A stretch of 27,299 bases of DNA, taken from the NCBI GenBank assembly GCA_947165795.1, contig CAMVBP010000003.1:1-27299 (forward strand). The letters run 5' to 3'. Position numbers and translations under genes: made by a program. Below are positions 15,404 to 22,808 of this stretch, one piece after another. The notes below the pieces were generated by a model, which was not told where the DNA came from, did not search any database, and was given only the letters and a program-made list of their open reading frames with translations. This DNA is from an uncultured Treponema sp. Lineage in GTDB: Bacteria; Spirochaetota; Spirochaetia; Treponematales; Treponemataceae. Position 1 is the stretch's first letter, and each line of letters opens with the position of its first letter.

Positions 15404-15888
15404 TATGCCTGTACGCCTTCTCTTCTGTCGCGTTCGTCTTCTACATAAACAATGTCATTTTCTTTATATGTTTTTAAAACAAAATTTGTCTTAGTTGAGC
15501 GAACACCTTCGAGAGTTGAAAGTTTTTCACTTACAAAAAGTGCAACTTCCTTAAGATTATTTCCTTCTATGAGGACCTTTAAATCATAGCCACCGCTCAT
15601 TAAATAAAGCGATTTTACCTGTGGAAAACGGTATATTCTGTCTGCAATTGCATCAAAACCGTGTTCACGCTGTGGCTGAACCTGAATCTGAATTTCTGCT
15701 GTTACTTTGTCCTTCGCGACTTTATCTTTTTCCGGATTTACAATGGCGGCGTATTTTAAAATAATACCATCTTCTTCGAGCTGCTTAATAATTGCCTGAA
15801 CCTCTGTTTCAGACTTTTTTGTCATAGATGCTATATCTTTTGTAGAAAGACGAGCATTCTGTCGAAGTAATTCAAGAATTTCTTCCAT
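15403..15888 (-). CDS. Lrp/AsnC-family transcriptional regulator
   Basis: This 161-residue regulator binds DNA and usually responds to an amino acid. The N-terminal winged helix-turn-helix covers about residues 1-50 (LLRQNARLSTKDIASMTKK, EVQAIIKQLEEDGIILKY). The C-terminal RAM/AsnC ligand domain covers about 65-140, with SLYLMSGGYDLKVLIEG as its core and FVLKTY at the end. The first helix is shorter than in Lrp itself. The start is the ATG at 15888, with a perfect GGAGG six bases upstream; the open frame to 15924 is rejected for lack of a ribosome site. It is the first gene of the long minus-strand series, and a dyad at 15959-15974 in the divergent gap is a candidate autoregulatory site. Confidence 0.9.
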   Translation of the reverse strand: MEEILELLRQNARLSTKDIASMTKKSETEVQAIIKQLEEDGIILKYAAIVNPEKDKVAKDKVTAEIQIQVQPQREHGFDAIADRIYRFPQVKSLYLMSGGYDLKVLIEGNNLKEVALFVSEKLSTLEGVRSTKTNFVLKTYKENDIVYVEDERDRREGVQA

Positions 15889-15958
15889 TGCAATCCTCCA
15901 AAACGCACAAAAATTTATCCACATTTTACTATTTATACAAAAATTTTACAACGATTTT

Positions 15959-15974
15959 TAAAATGTGTATTTTA
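15959..15974. promoter_or_regulatory. Dyad TAAAATGTGTATTTTA between the Lrp-type gene and the small membrane protein gene
   Basis: Perfect 6-base arms (TAAAAT/ATTTTA) lie around GTGT in the divergent gap. AT-rich palindromes of this size are typical of Lrp/AsnC targets. It overlaps a possible -35 (TTTACA, 15971-15976) of the rightward gene, whose -10 may be TATAAA at 15992-15997. Confidence 0.45.
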
Positions 15975-16021
15975 CAAAGCCGCCTATTATGTATAAAATT
16001 AATAAAAAGGAAATGTAAAAA

Positions 16022-16324
16022 ATGCTGATTATTTGTATTAGTTTTGTAATGGCAATAATTTTTATTGCAGTTGGAATTTATTTTTTATCTTCAAAATTTC
16101 TTGATAAACTGAACGAAGCTTCTTCCGTAAAATCCGAAGAAGCGTTTAGAAAAAACAAATTCCGTGCAAAAGGCTGCGGATTAGTTTCTCTTGGGCTTGG
16201 ATTTCTTACTTTTGTCTGGGCACTAATTATAATTTCATTTCCTATGATTCTTAACGCGCTTGCTCTTGTTTACATGCTTTTTATTCTTACCGCTGTAATT
16301 GCGCTTATGATTATTATGAAATAA
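16022..16324 (+). CDS. Small membrane protein of unknown function
   Basis: This 100-residue hydrophobic protein has three predicted membrane helices: about 2-24 (IICISFVMAIIFIAVGIYFL), about 51-73 (CGLVSLGLGFLTFVWALIII) and about 76-98. A charged loop between the first two (SVKSEEAFRKNKFRAKG) is probably cytoplasmic. AAGGA lies about ten bases before the ATG. I do not recognise a family. It is divergent from the Lrp-type regulator across a shared 133-base gap and may be controlled by it. The next gene has its own promoter. Confidence 0.75.
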   Translation: MLIICISFVMAIIFIAVGIYFLSSKFLDKLNEASSVKSEEAFRKNKFRAKGCGLVSLGLGFLTFVWALIIISFPMILNALALVYMLFILTAVIALMIIMK

Positions 16325-16327
16325 TTT

Positions 16328-16356
16328 TTGCGGATAACTCCAAAGCGTGTTATAAT
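16328..16356 (+). promoter_or_regulatory. Probable promoter of the long-chain acyl-CoA synthetase
   Basis: A perfect TATAAT (16351-16356) is preceded at 17 bases by TTGCGG (16328-16333). A leader of about 40 bases with GGAG leads to the ATG at 16401. Confidence 0.6.
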
Positions 16357-16400
16357 TTCTTTAAAAGAGTTTAGTCAAATTTAATATTTGGAGCAGAAAA

Positions 16401-18188
16401 ATGGCACATAAAAGACCATTACCATGGGCTAGTCTGGAAGAATTCAGAGGAAAAATGTTTAAAGGAGAATGGCCAACCTTCCCTGAACTTCTTGAAATTC
16501 AAAATTTAAGATTTGGTGAAAGGCCCTGCCTTACAGATTTTGATGGCCCAGACGGTTCAAAAAGAACCCTTACATATTCACAAATGTATGAAAAGGTTCT
16601 TAAACTCGCGAACTTTCTTGTTTCAAGCGGCCTTAAAAAAGGAGATCATGTTGCAGTTGCAGGTAAAAACTCTCCTGAATGGGCAATTACCTACCTCGCA
16701 ATTTTAGTTGCAAGCGGAGTTGTAATTCCTATAGCAGATTCTTTGCACGATACAGAAACAGGAAACATATTAAAGGCTTCTACACCAAAATTTGCCTTTC
16801 TTGATGACGGAAAAATTCCTTATGTAAAAGAAAACTTCCCGGATATTATTGTTTATTCACTTAATCCTACAGTGCCTGAAAAATTTGTCTTAAATCTTTC
16901 TGCTTCTCCTGTTACTCCGGAAAATCAGAATGAAAAACCTGCAGAAGACGATCTTGCACTTATAATGTTTACTTCGGGAACCACAGGAAATCCTAAAGGC
17001 GTAATGCTTACACATAAAAATATAATTTCGGACGGTTACATTGCCCAAACAAACCTTTTGATTTTACCAACCGATGTTTTCTATGCGCTTTTACCGATCC
17101 ACCACGCCTACACCATGCAGGCTGCTTTTATCTGTCCTATTCAGGTTGGCGCAGAAATTGTTTTTGGAAAGAGCCTTGCCGTTACGCGCTTAATGAAAGA
17201 ACTCCGCGAAGGAAAAATTTCGATTATGCTCGGCGTTCCGCTTTTATATAACAAATTGCTTTCGGGAATCAATAAAGGAATCCGTTCAAAAGGAATTGTC
17301 GTTTACGGAATTCTTTCGTTCCTGAGGGGAATTTCTTTCCTTGTAAAAAAATTAACAGGAATAAATATTGGCCGCACACTTTTTGGAAAAGTTCTGGAGC
17401 AGGCAAATATCAGCACGCTGCGAGTTGCAATCTGCGGAGGCGGTCCTCTTGCAAAATCAGTTTTCAGACAGTATCAGGAAATGGGAATCGATTTTATTCA
17501 GGGTTACGGACTTACAGAAACTTCACCAATTATCGCGCTGAATCCTGTAGAAAAATTTAAGATTCAGTCTGTCGGCCGCGATTTTTCTCCTTACGAAGAA
17601 ATTAAAATCATTGAAAACAAAGAATTTTCTGATGTTGCAGAAAATGTACGCGGCGGTCAGAAAATTGGAGAAATCTGCGTAAAAGGTCCAATGGTTATGA
17701 AAGGCTATTACAACATGCCAAAAGAAACTGCCGAAATGTTTACAGAAGACGGCTTCTTAAAAACGGGCGATCTTGGCTGGATGGATAAAGATCATTACAT
17801 CATGCTTTGCGGCCGTGCAAAAAATCTTATTGTTACAAGCGGCGGAAAAAATGTTTATCCGGAAGAAATCGAAGATTCGTTCCAGCTTTATTACGATATT
17901 CAGCAGGTAACTGTACGCGGTTATCATCCGGAAGGCGATTCTACTTCCGAGGAAATTGAAGCGCTCATTTACGTTGCCGATGATTTGTATAAGACACTTG
18001 GCCTTGAACGAAAAGCAGATTCTGTTCAGGAAGAAATTGTAAAAGCAGTTAATGGAATTGTAAGTAAAGTTAATAAACGCCTGCAAAGCTATGAACAGAT
18101 TACAAAAATCAGTTTGCTTAAAGAGCCTCTGGAAATGACACCAAGCCAGAAAGTTAAACGAGATTTTGTAGCAAAAATTTATGAATAA
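16401..18188 (+). CDS. Long-chain acyl-CoA synthetase (FadD-like AMP ligase)
   Basis: This 595-residue ANL-superfamily ligase converts free fatty acid, ATP and CoA to acyl-CoA. Motifs are IMFTSGTTGNPKGVMLTHKN (near residue 190), LPIHHAYTMQ, QGYGLTETSP (about 367), FLKTGDLGWMD (about 452), GRAKNLIVTSGGKNVYPEEI (about 472), and the C-terminal lysine region TPSQKVKRD. The block order and the linker resemble bacterial and spirochaetal FadD-like proteins, and clearly differ from the ligase at 3877. It has its own promoter and GGAG ribosome site. Without beta-oxidation genes nearby, its role is probably recycling exogenous or membrane-derived fatty acids into lipids. Its stop overlaps the A-run of the terminator used by the convergent pyrKD gene. 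Confidence 0.92.
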   Translation: MAHKRPLPWASLEEFRGKMFKGEWPTFPELLEIQNLRFGERPCLTDFDGPDGSKRTLTYSQMYEKVLKLANFLVSSGLKKGDHVAVAGKNSPEWAITYLAILVASGVVIPIADSLHDTETGNILKASTPKFAFLDDGKIPYVKENFPDIIVYSLNPTVPEKFVLNLSASPVTPENQNEKPAEDDLALIMFTSGTTGNPKGVMLTHKNIISDGYIAQTNLLILPTDVFYALLPIHHAYTMQAAFICPIQVGAEIVFGKSLAVTRLMKELREGKISIMLGVPLLYNKLLSGINKGIRSKGIVVYGILSFLRGISFLVKKLTGINIGRTLFGKVLEQANISTLRVAICGGGPLAKSVFRQYQEMGIDFIQGYGLTETSPIIALNPVEKFKIQSVGRDFSPYEEIKIIENKEFSDVAENVRGGQKIGEICVKGPMVMKGYYNMPKETAEMFTEDGFLKTGDLGWMDKDHYIMLCGRAKNLIVTSGGKNVYPEEIEDSFQLYYDIQQVTVRGYHPEGDSTSEEIEALIYVADDLYKTLGLERKADSVQEEIVKAVNGIVSKVNKRLQSYEQITKISLLKEPLEMTPSQKVKRDFVAKIYE

Positions 18189-18212
18189 AAAAGAGGGGGA
18201 AGTCTCCCCCTC
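18187..18212 (-). terminator. Intrinsic terminator for pyrKD on the minus strand
   Basis: GAGGGGGA/TCCCCCTC (18193-18200 and 18205-18212) with a four-base loop is followed, on the minus strand, by six U (plus 18187-18192). On the plus strand no U-run follows, so it is not an ordinary terminator for the acyl-CoA synthetase. Confidence 0.75.
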
Positions 18213-18220
18213 GCTCCAGC

Positions 18221-18237
18221 CGTAACTAATCGTTACG
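18221..18237. repeat. CGTAAC-TAATC-GTTACG inverted repeat, possible diverged palindrome copy
   Basis: Six-base perfect arms surround five bases in the spacer between the convergent genes. It shares TAACTA and CGTTA with the dispersed palindrome but has a one-base length change. Confidence 0.4.
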
Positions 18238-18257
18238 TCTTCTGCTACCCCCTCTCC

Positions 18258-18280
18258 TAAGGGGAAGTTCCTTCCCCTTA
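18258..18280. repeat. Hairpin TAAGGGGAAG/CTTCCCCTTA at the end of pyrKD
   Basis: Ten-base perfect arms (18258-18267, 18271-18280) surround a 3-base loop, overlapping the pyrKD stop codon. There is no clear U-run, so it may protect mRNA ends or be part of a repeat element. Confidence 0.55.
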
Positions 18281-20140
18281 AAATCCCTTTGGCTGAATTA
18301 ATCCGCGCATCTCTTCAATTGTTTTATAACCTTTGCGCTTCATAAATGCTTTTAAGCCGTCAATAATTTCAATCATTGCATACGGGTTAGCAAAAGTTGC
18401 AGTTCCTACCTGAATAGCAGTTGCTCCAGCCATAATAAATTCAACGGCATCCTGCCAGGTTGCAATTCCACCAATTGCAATTACAGGAACCCTTTCATTT
18501 TCAGGTAATCTGTTAATTGCCTGAACAACTTCGTAAACAAGTCTTACCGCAATCGGACGAACTGCAGGTCCGCCAAAACCTGCTTTTACTTTTTCAAAAA
18601 CAGGAACGCCTCTTTCAATATCAATTGCAATTCCCTGGAACGAGTTATTCAAACTTATTCCGTCTGCACCGGCTTTAATACATGCAATTGCTACATCTTC
18701 AAGCTCTCGCGACTGTGGAGTAAGTTTTGCAATTAATGGTTTTTTAGTTACTGCACGAACGGCTTTTACAACCTGTTCTGCACCAGCGCAAGTCATACCA
18801 AAAGCAGCACCACCTGCAGAAACATTCGGGCAGGAAATATTCAATTCAATTACAGGAACGTCTGTTTTATCAAGAAGCTTAGCGCCTTCAACATAAGTTT
18901 CAAGCGAAGATCCGGAAAGGTTTGCAATTGCAACAGGCTTCATGGAAAGCATCATCGGAAGCTCGTGTTCAATAAAATGTGGAATTCCAGGATTCTGCAA
19001 ACCAATACTGTTCATTAATCCGCTTGGAGTTTCGTGAACACGAATTCCATCATTTCCTTCGCGAGGCTCAAGTGTAAGCCCTTTAGAAGAAATTCCTCCA
19101 AGTAAATTAACATTAAACACAGAAGTATATTCAGAACCAAATCCAAAAGTTCCGGAACTTCCAATTACAGGATTCTGGAATTTTACTCCGGAAATATTTA
19201 CGCTTAAATCAGGTTCTTCGTTTGCAGAAAGAGGTTCGCGTCTTGGCTGAACTTTAATTCCGCCGACTACGCTGTCCGGTTTATTAAATCTTGTGATTTT
19301 TTCAAAATCAAGAATATCGCCGTCAAAAACCGGACCTTCTTTACAGCAGCGTTTTTTGCCTTCTGTTGTATCAATTACACAGCCAAGACATACACCAACG
19401 CCGCATGCCATTCTGGCTTCCATACTAAGATAGCATTTAACGCCGGCAGCCTTACAAATTTTCTGAATGTAAGCAAGCATTGGAATTGGACCGCATGCAT
19501 AAACTGCATCATATTTTTCTGATTTTAAAGTTTCTTCTGTAAGTGCCGCAGGCAGCATTCCATGAACGCCAACACTTCCGTCGTCGGTTGTAATAACAAG
19601 CTTTTCAGGCTTTATGTATTCCAGAGCGTATGAACCGCTTTTGAATGAAGCATAAAAATCATAACTAACGTTAGTTAGTGTTTCTGCAAAGCCTGCAACA
19701 GGAGCAACACCTATTCCGCCGCCTGCAAGACATACTTTCTTTCCGCCGGCAGCAGGAAATGGAAATTTGTTTCCGCATGGTCCGAGTAAATTTATTTTAT
19801 CTCCAATTCGTAATGAGCATAATTCTTTTGTTCCGCTTCCTTTTACAAGAATTAAAAATGTTAATTCAATGTTGCCGTCAGATTTTTCTTCTGAATGAAA
19901 AATACTTATAGGGCGGCCAAGAAGAACATCTGAACGAACTGCATGAAGCATATAAAACTGTCCTGCAGCAGGTTCACAAATATCTGCATTTGAAGATTTA
20001 TCTATAATTACCTTTAAGCTAAAAACACTGTTTTCCGGAACGGCAGATTTTACAGCACTGCATTCACTTACTAAAGCTGAACAAAAAACCGGTTGCGGTA
20101 AAAAATGGCTTCCATATTCACTTTTACAACTATCAAACAT
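18278..20140 (-). CDS. pyrD: Fused dihydroorotate dehydrogenase: PyrK-type electron-transfer unit plus PyrD catalytic unit
   Basis: This 620-residue fusion oxidises dihydroorotate to orotate in pyrimidine synthesis and passes electrons to NAD. Residues 1-290 are the PyrK-type FAD/2Fe-2S unit: GRPISIF (75-81), AGGGIGVAP (139-147), and the iron-sulphur cysteines C246, C251, C254 and C265 or C266. Residues of about 312-615 are the PyrD class 1B barrel: FQNPVIGSSGTFGFG, LNISCPNVSAGG with catalytic C437, NNSFQGIAID, and AIGGIATWQDAVEFIMAGA. The two are normally separate genes. The start is the ATG at 20140 with GAGG five bases upstream; the longer frame from 20188 is rejected. Palindrome copy 3 falls in a variable loop (LTNVSY, 155-160). 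The gene is divergent from argA. Confidence 0.95.
   Translation of the reverse strand: MFDSCKSEYGSHFLPQPVFCSALVSECSAVKSAVPENSVFSLKVIIDKSSNADICEPAAGQFYMLHAVRSDVLLGRPISIFHSEEKSDGNIELTFLILVKGSGTKELCSLRIGDKINLLGPCGNKFPFPAAGGKKVCLAGGGIGVAPVAGFAETLTNVSYDFYASFKSGSYALEYIKPEKLVITTDDGSVGVHGMLPAALTEETLKSEKYDAVYACGPIPMLAYIQKICKAAGVKCYLSMEARMACGVGVCLGCVIDTTEGKKRCCKEGPVFDGDILDFEKITRFNKPDSVVGGIKVQPRREPLSANEEPDLSVNISGVKFQNPVIGSSGTFGFGSEYTSVFNVNLLGGISSKGLTLEPREGNDGIRVHETPSGLMNSIGLQNPGIPHFIEHELPMMLSMKPVAIANLSGSSLETYVEGAKLLDKTDVPVIELNISCPNVSAGGAAFGMTCAGAEQVVKAVRAVTKKPLIAKLTPQSRELEDVAIACIKAGADGISLNNSFQGIAIDIERGVPVFEKVKAGFGGPAVRPIAVRLVYEVVQAINRLPENERVPVIAIGGIATWQDAVEFIMAGATAIQVGTATFANPYAMIEIIDGLKAFMKRKGYKTIEEMRGLIQPKGF
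19662..19677. repeat. Dispersed palindrome copy 3 (TAACTAACGTTAGTTA)
   Basis: This is a perfect 16-base palindrome inside the PyrK part of the fused gene, read in a different phase from copies 2, 4 and 5. Confidence 0.75.
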
Positions 20141-20234
20141 AATTTCCTCGCTAATAAAATAACTAGTAAACCGCTTTTTTGCAAGCATTCACACTTTGTC
20201 ACGCAAGCACAGAAATCAGTTTTATACATAACCA

Positions 20235-20246
20235 CACGCTAGCGTG
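20235..20246. promoter_or_regulatory. Palindrome CACGCTAGCGTG upstream of the argA -35 box
   Basis: A perfect 12-base palindrome ends five bases before the argA -35. A second pair of arms, GCAAGCAC (20203-20210) and GTGCTTGC (20248-20255), encloses it and overlaps the -35. This may be an operator region shared by pyrKD and argA. Confidence 0.4.
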
Positions 20247-20251
20247 CGTGC

Positions 20252-20280
20252 TTGCTCCTGTTTCTATTGGATGATATAAT
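20252..20280 (+). promoter_or_regulatory. Extended -10 promoter of argA, probably leaderless
   Basis: TTGCTC (20252-20257), a 17-base spacer and TATAAT (20275-20280) preceded by TG (TGATATAAT). The -10 ends six bases before the ATG at 20287, so the predicted transcript starts at or beside the initiation codon. Confidence 0.7.
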
Positions 20281-20286
20281 TTTTTT

Positions 20287-21606
20287 ATGGATAATTCTTC
20301 TGTTCAAAAAGCACAAAGTATTCGCGATGTAATACGATATCTTCAGAAATTTAAGAATGCTCTCGTTGTAATTTATCTTGATGATAAAATAATCAACTCG
20401 CCTTTATTTTCTTCTCACATAAGAGATATTGCGCTTTTACATAAAGCTGGCTTAAAGGTTGTAATTATTCCGGGTGCTAAACAGAGAATTGATCAGGTTT
20501 TGCAGGATGCAAAAATTCAATGGAATTATAAGGACAATATTCGCGTAACAAATCAGGATGCAATGCCTCTTATAAAAATGGCTGCCTTTGACGTTTCAAA
20601 TATCGTTATGACAAATCTTGCCGCAAATAATATTACTGCAGTTATTGGAAACTGGGTCCGCTCAAGAGCAAAAGGCGTTCTTGAAGGCTTTGATTATGGA
20701 ACAGCCGGCGAAATTGAAAAACTTGAAGTAAACGCTATTCAAACAGTTTTGGAACATGGCTTCATTCCAATTTTCCCGTGCATCGGCTGGAACAGCACAG
20801 GACATCCTTACAATATTTCTTCAGCTGAATTATCTCAACAGGTTGCCATAAATCTTAAAGCAGACAAACTCTTTTTTGTAATGAAAGACGGCGTTATAGA
20901 CCGCAGCCGATATTCTATTCCAGATAATTTTGCACTTTCCGATTCCGGAGAAGTTCCTGCCATGAATCTTGAGGAAGTAGAAATTTTCCTTAAGAAAAAT
21001 CTTCATAAAAATGAGACTGTTGAAAAAATATTTGAACTTGCAAAAACTGCCTGCGACAAAGGCGTAACAAGAGTTCACATATTGAACGGCGAAATTGACG
21101 GTGTTCTTCCGTGCGAAATATTCAGCGATTTAGGTTCCGGAACAATGATCTATTCAAACGACTACGGAAAAATCCGAAGCATGGAAAGAACAGATATTCC
21201 GGCAGTTTTGTCTATTATGAATCCATTTATTCAAACCGGAAAGCTTCTTCCAAGAACAGAAAAACAGCTTGAAGAATCTCTGCAAGATTTTATTGTTTAT
21301 GAACTGGACGGCGGAGTACATGCCTGTGCGTGCCTGCATTACTACGATAAAAAGCAGGCAGAAATTTCTGCAGTTGCTGTAGAAGAAAATTTTTCTCACA
21401 TGGGAATTGGTCCAAAAATAATTGAACATCTTGTTTCAAAAGCAAAAAAAGAAAAAATAAAAACTGTTTTTATTATGACAACTCAGGCATCTGACTGGTT
21501 TGAAAAGCTTGGCTTTACAGAAGATAAGATTGAATCTATTCCGGAAGAAAGAAAAAAAATCTGGACTCCGCAGAGAAACTCTAAGGTATACAGAATCAAT
21601 TTTTAA
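20287..21606 (+). CDS. argA: N-acetylglutamate synthase (amino-acid N-acetyltransferase) ArgA
   Basis: This 439-residue enzyme carries out the first step of arginine synthesis, acetylating glutamate with acetyl-CoA. The N-terminal amino-acid-kinase-like domain (about 25-270) has LVVIYLDDKII, GLKVVIIPGAKQRIDQVL and GFIPIFPCIGWNSTGHPYNI. The C-terminal GNAT domain (about 290-430) has IRSMERTDIPAVLSIM, AEISAVAVEENFSHMGIGPK and IMTTQASDWFEKLGF. Length matches the classical ArgA. No ribosome site precedes the ATG (only an AT-run), and the promoter -10 box lies six bases before it, so the mRNA looks leaderless. It is the only arginine gene in the window and lies divergent to pyrKD, which also belongs to a carbamoyl-phosphate-consuming pathway family. 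Confidence 0.93.
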   Translation: MDNSSVQKAQSIRDVIRYLQKFKNALVVIYLDDKIINSPLFSSHIRDIALLHKAGLKVVIIPGAKQRIDQVLQDAKIQWNYKDNIRVTNQDAMPLIKMAAFDVSNIVMTNLAANNITAVIGNWVRSRAKGVLEGFDYGTAGEIEKLEVNAIQTVLEHGFIPIFPCIGWNSTGHPYNISSAELSQQVAINLKADKLFFVMKDGVIDRSRYSIPDNFALSDSGEVPAMNLEEVEIFLKKNLHKNETVEKIFELAKTACDKGVTRVHILNGEIDGVLPCEIFSDLGSGTMIYSNDYGKIRSMERTDIPAVLSIMNPFIQTGKLLPRTEKQLEESLQDFIVYELDGGVHACACLHYYDKKQAEISAVAVEENFSHMGIGPKIIEHLVSKAKKEKIKTVFIMTTQASDWFEKLGFTEDKIESIPEERKKIWTPQRNSKVYRINF

Positions 21607-21628
21607 ATAAATATTTAAAGGCAAAAAC

Positions 21629-22756
21629 ATGCATATTGAAAATTTCAGGCAAAGCAAAATTATCTGGTACGGACGATATTTAGATATTCAAAAAAATCAG
21701 CAGCCTTTTAAAGACTGTCCTCAAGGCGTTAGATTTTTTTCTTATTCAGCAAGCGGTTTTTGTTTTGTTCTGAAAGGTAAAAAAGCAGCCGTAAAAATTT
21801 TAAGTGATTCAAAAAATTGGGATGATACAACAAAAGGCGTAATTGGAATTTTCATAAGCAAAGGCAACAACATCGGCTGGAGCAGTTTAAATAATGAGCC
21901 GGATAAAAGAATTGTCCTTACAAAACCCGAAAATGAAATTAATTTATTTGAATCAGAAAAAGAAGAAACAATTACAATTCGTGTTTTAAAATTAAGCGAA
22001 GCAGCTTTTGGCTATTCGGCATTGAAAGAATTAAAAATTGAAGGAAAAATTATTCAGCCAGAAAATTCAGACAAAGAAAAATCTTTTGGAAAAATAGAGT
22101 TCATAGGAGACAGCATAACCTGCGGCTACGGAATTGAAGGCGGTGAAGGACAAACCTTTACAACACAACAGGAACGCGCAGATAAAGCGTATGCATTCCT
22201 CACGGCAAAAATGCTCAATGCCGAAATTCAAAACTGCTGCTGGAGCGGAATTGGAACAGTATCCAATTGGGTAGAACCGGCAGAATATAATCTGCCACAA
22301 GTTGGATGGTTAATAAATTCCCTCTGGCTTTATTCAGATAAAAGTGTTTCCGAACGGTTAAAAATCGAACCTGAATTCTGGGAAGAAAAAAAATTTTCTC
22401 CGGATATTGTTGTAATAAACATCGGAACAAACGATACAAGTTTTGTTCAAAAATACGAAGACAGAAGGCTGGAATATTTAGCTAACTATCGTTCGTTAAT
22501 TGAAGCCATTCATATGCGTTCGCCAAAAGCAAAAATATTCTGTTGCCTTGGAGCAATGGGTCAGGAGCTTTGCGATACAGTCAGCGAAGCAGTTTCTTCA
22601 TTCAAAAAAAATTTTCCGTCTGTAAAAATTAAAGCATTAAAGTTTCCGTTGCAGGACGAAGCAAAAGATGGAATTGGAACAGACTGGCATCCAAGTGCAA
22701 AAACACATCTTAAGATGGCAAAATTGCTTTCAAAAGAATTGCGAAAATTTATTTAA
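21629..22756 (+). CDS. SGNH/GDSL acetyl esterase, CE2-like
   Basis: This 375-residue two-domain esterase resembles carbohydrate esterase family 2, which removes acetyl groups from xylan or other glycans. The N-terminal half (1-145) is a beta-sandwich-like region (RFFSYSASGFCFVLKGKKAA). The SGNH domain starts with FIGDSITCGYG, nucleophile S162. It continues with WSGIGTV (block II), INIGTNDTSF (block III) and DWHPS with H354 and D352 (block V). No signal peptide is seen, so it may act on imported oligosaccharides inside the cell. AAAGG precedes the ATG by about eight bases. It follows argA by 22 bases. Palindrome copy 4 encodes NYRSL within the helix after block III. Confidence 0.85.
   Translation: MHIENFRQSKIIWYGRYLDIQKNQQPFKDCPQGVRFFSYSASGFCFVLKGKKAAVKILSDSKNWDDTTKGVIGIFISKGNNIGWSSLNNEPDKRIVLTKPENEINLFESEKEETITIRVLKLSEAAFGYSALKELKIEGKIIQPENSDKEKSFGKIEFIGDSITCGYGIEGGEGQTFTTQQERADKAYAFLTAKMLNAEIQNCCWSGIGTVSNWVEPAEYNLPQVGWLINSLWLYSDKSVSERLKIEPEFWEEKKFSPDIVVINIGTNDTSFVQKYEDRRLEYLANYRSLIEAIHMRSPKAKIFCCLGAMGQELCDTVSEAVSSFKKNFPSVKIKALKFPLQDEAKDGIGTDWHPSAKTHLKMAKLLSKELRKFI
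22483..22498. repeat. Dispersed palindrome copy 4 (TAACTATCGTTCGTTA)
   Basis: This is a near-palindrome inside the CE2-like esterase, read in frame as N-Y-R-S-L. Confidence 0.7.
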
Positions 22757-22808
22757 TTAATTCAAAAAATTTTGTCCGAAATTAAAACTTTTGATTCATA
22801 TTATATAT

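Noticed and set aside
22757..22808. Third leaderless promoter before the first lipoprotein
   Set aside because: A TATTAT lies close to the ATG, but no -35 fits at 16-18 bases, so the evidence is too weak.
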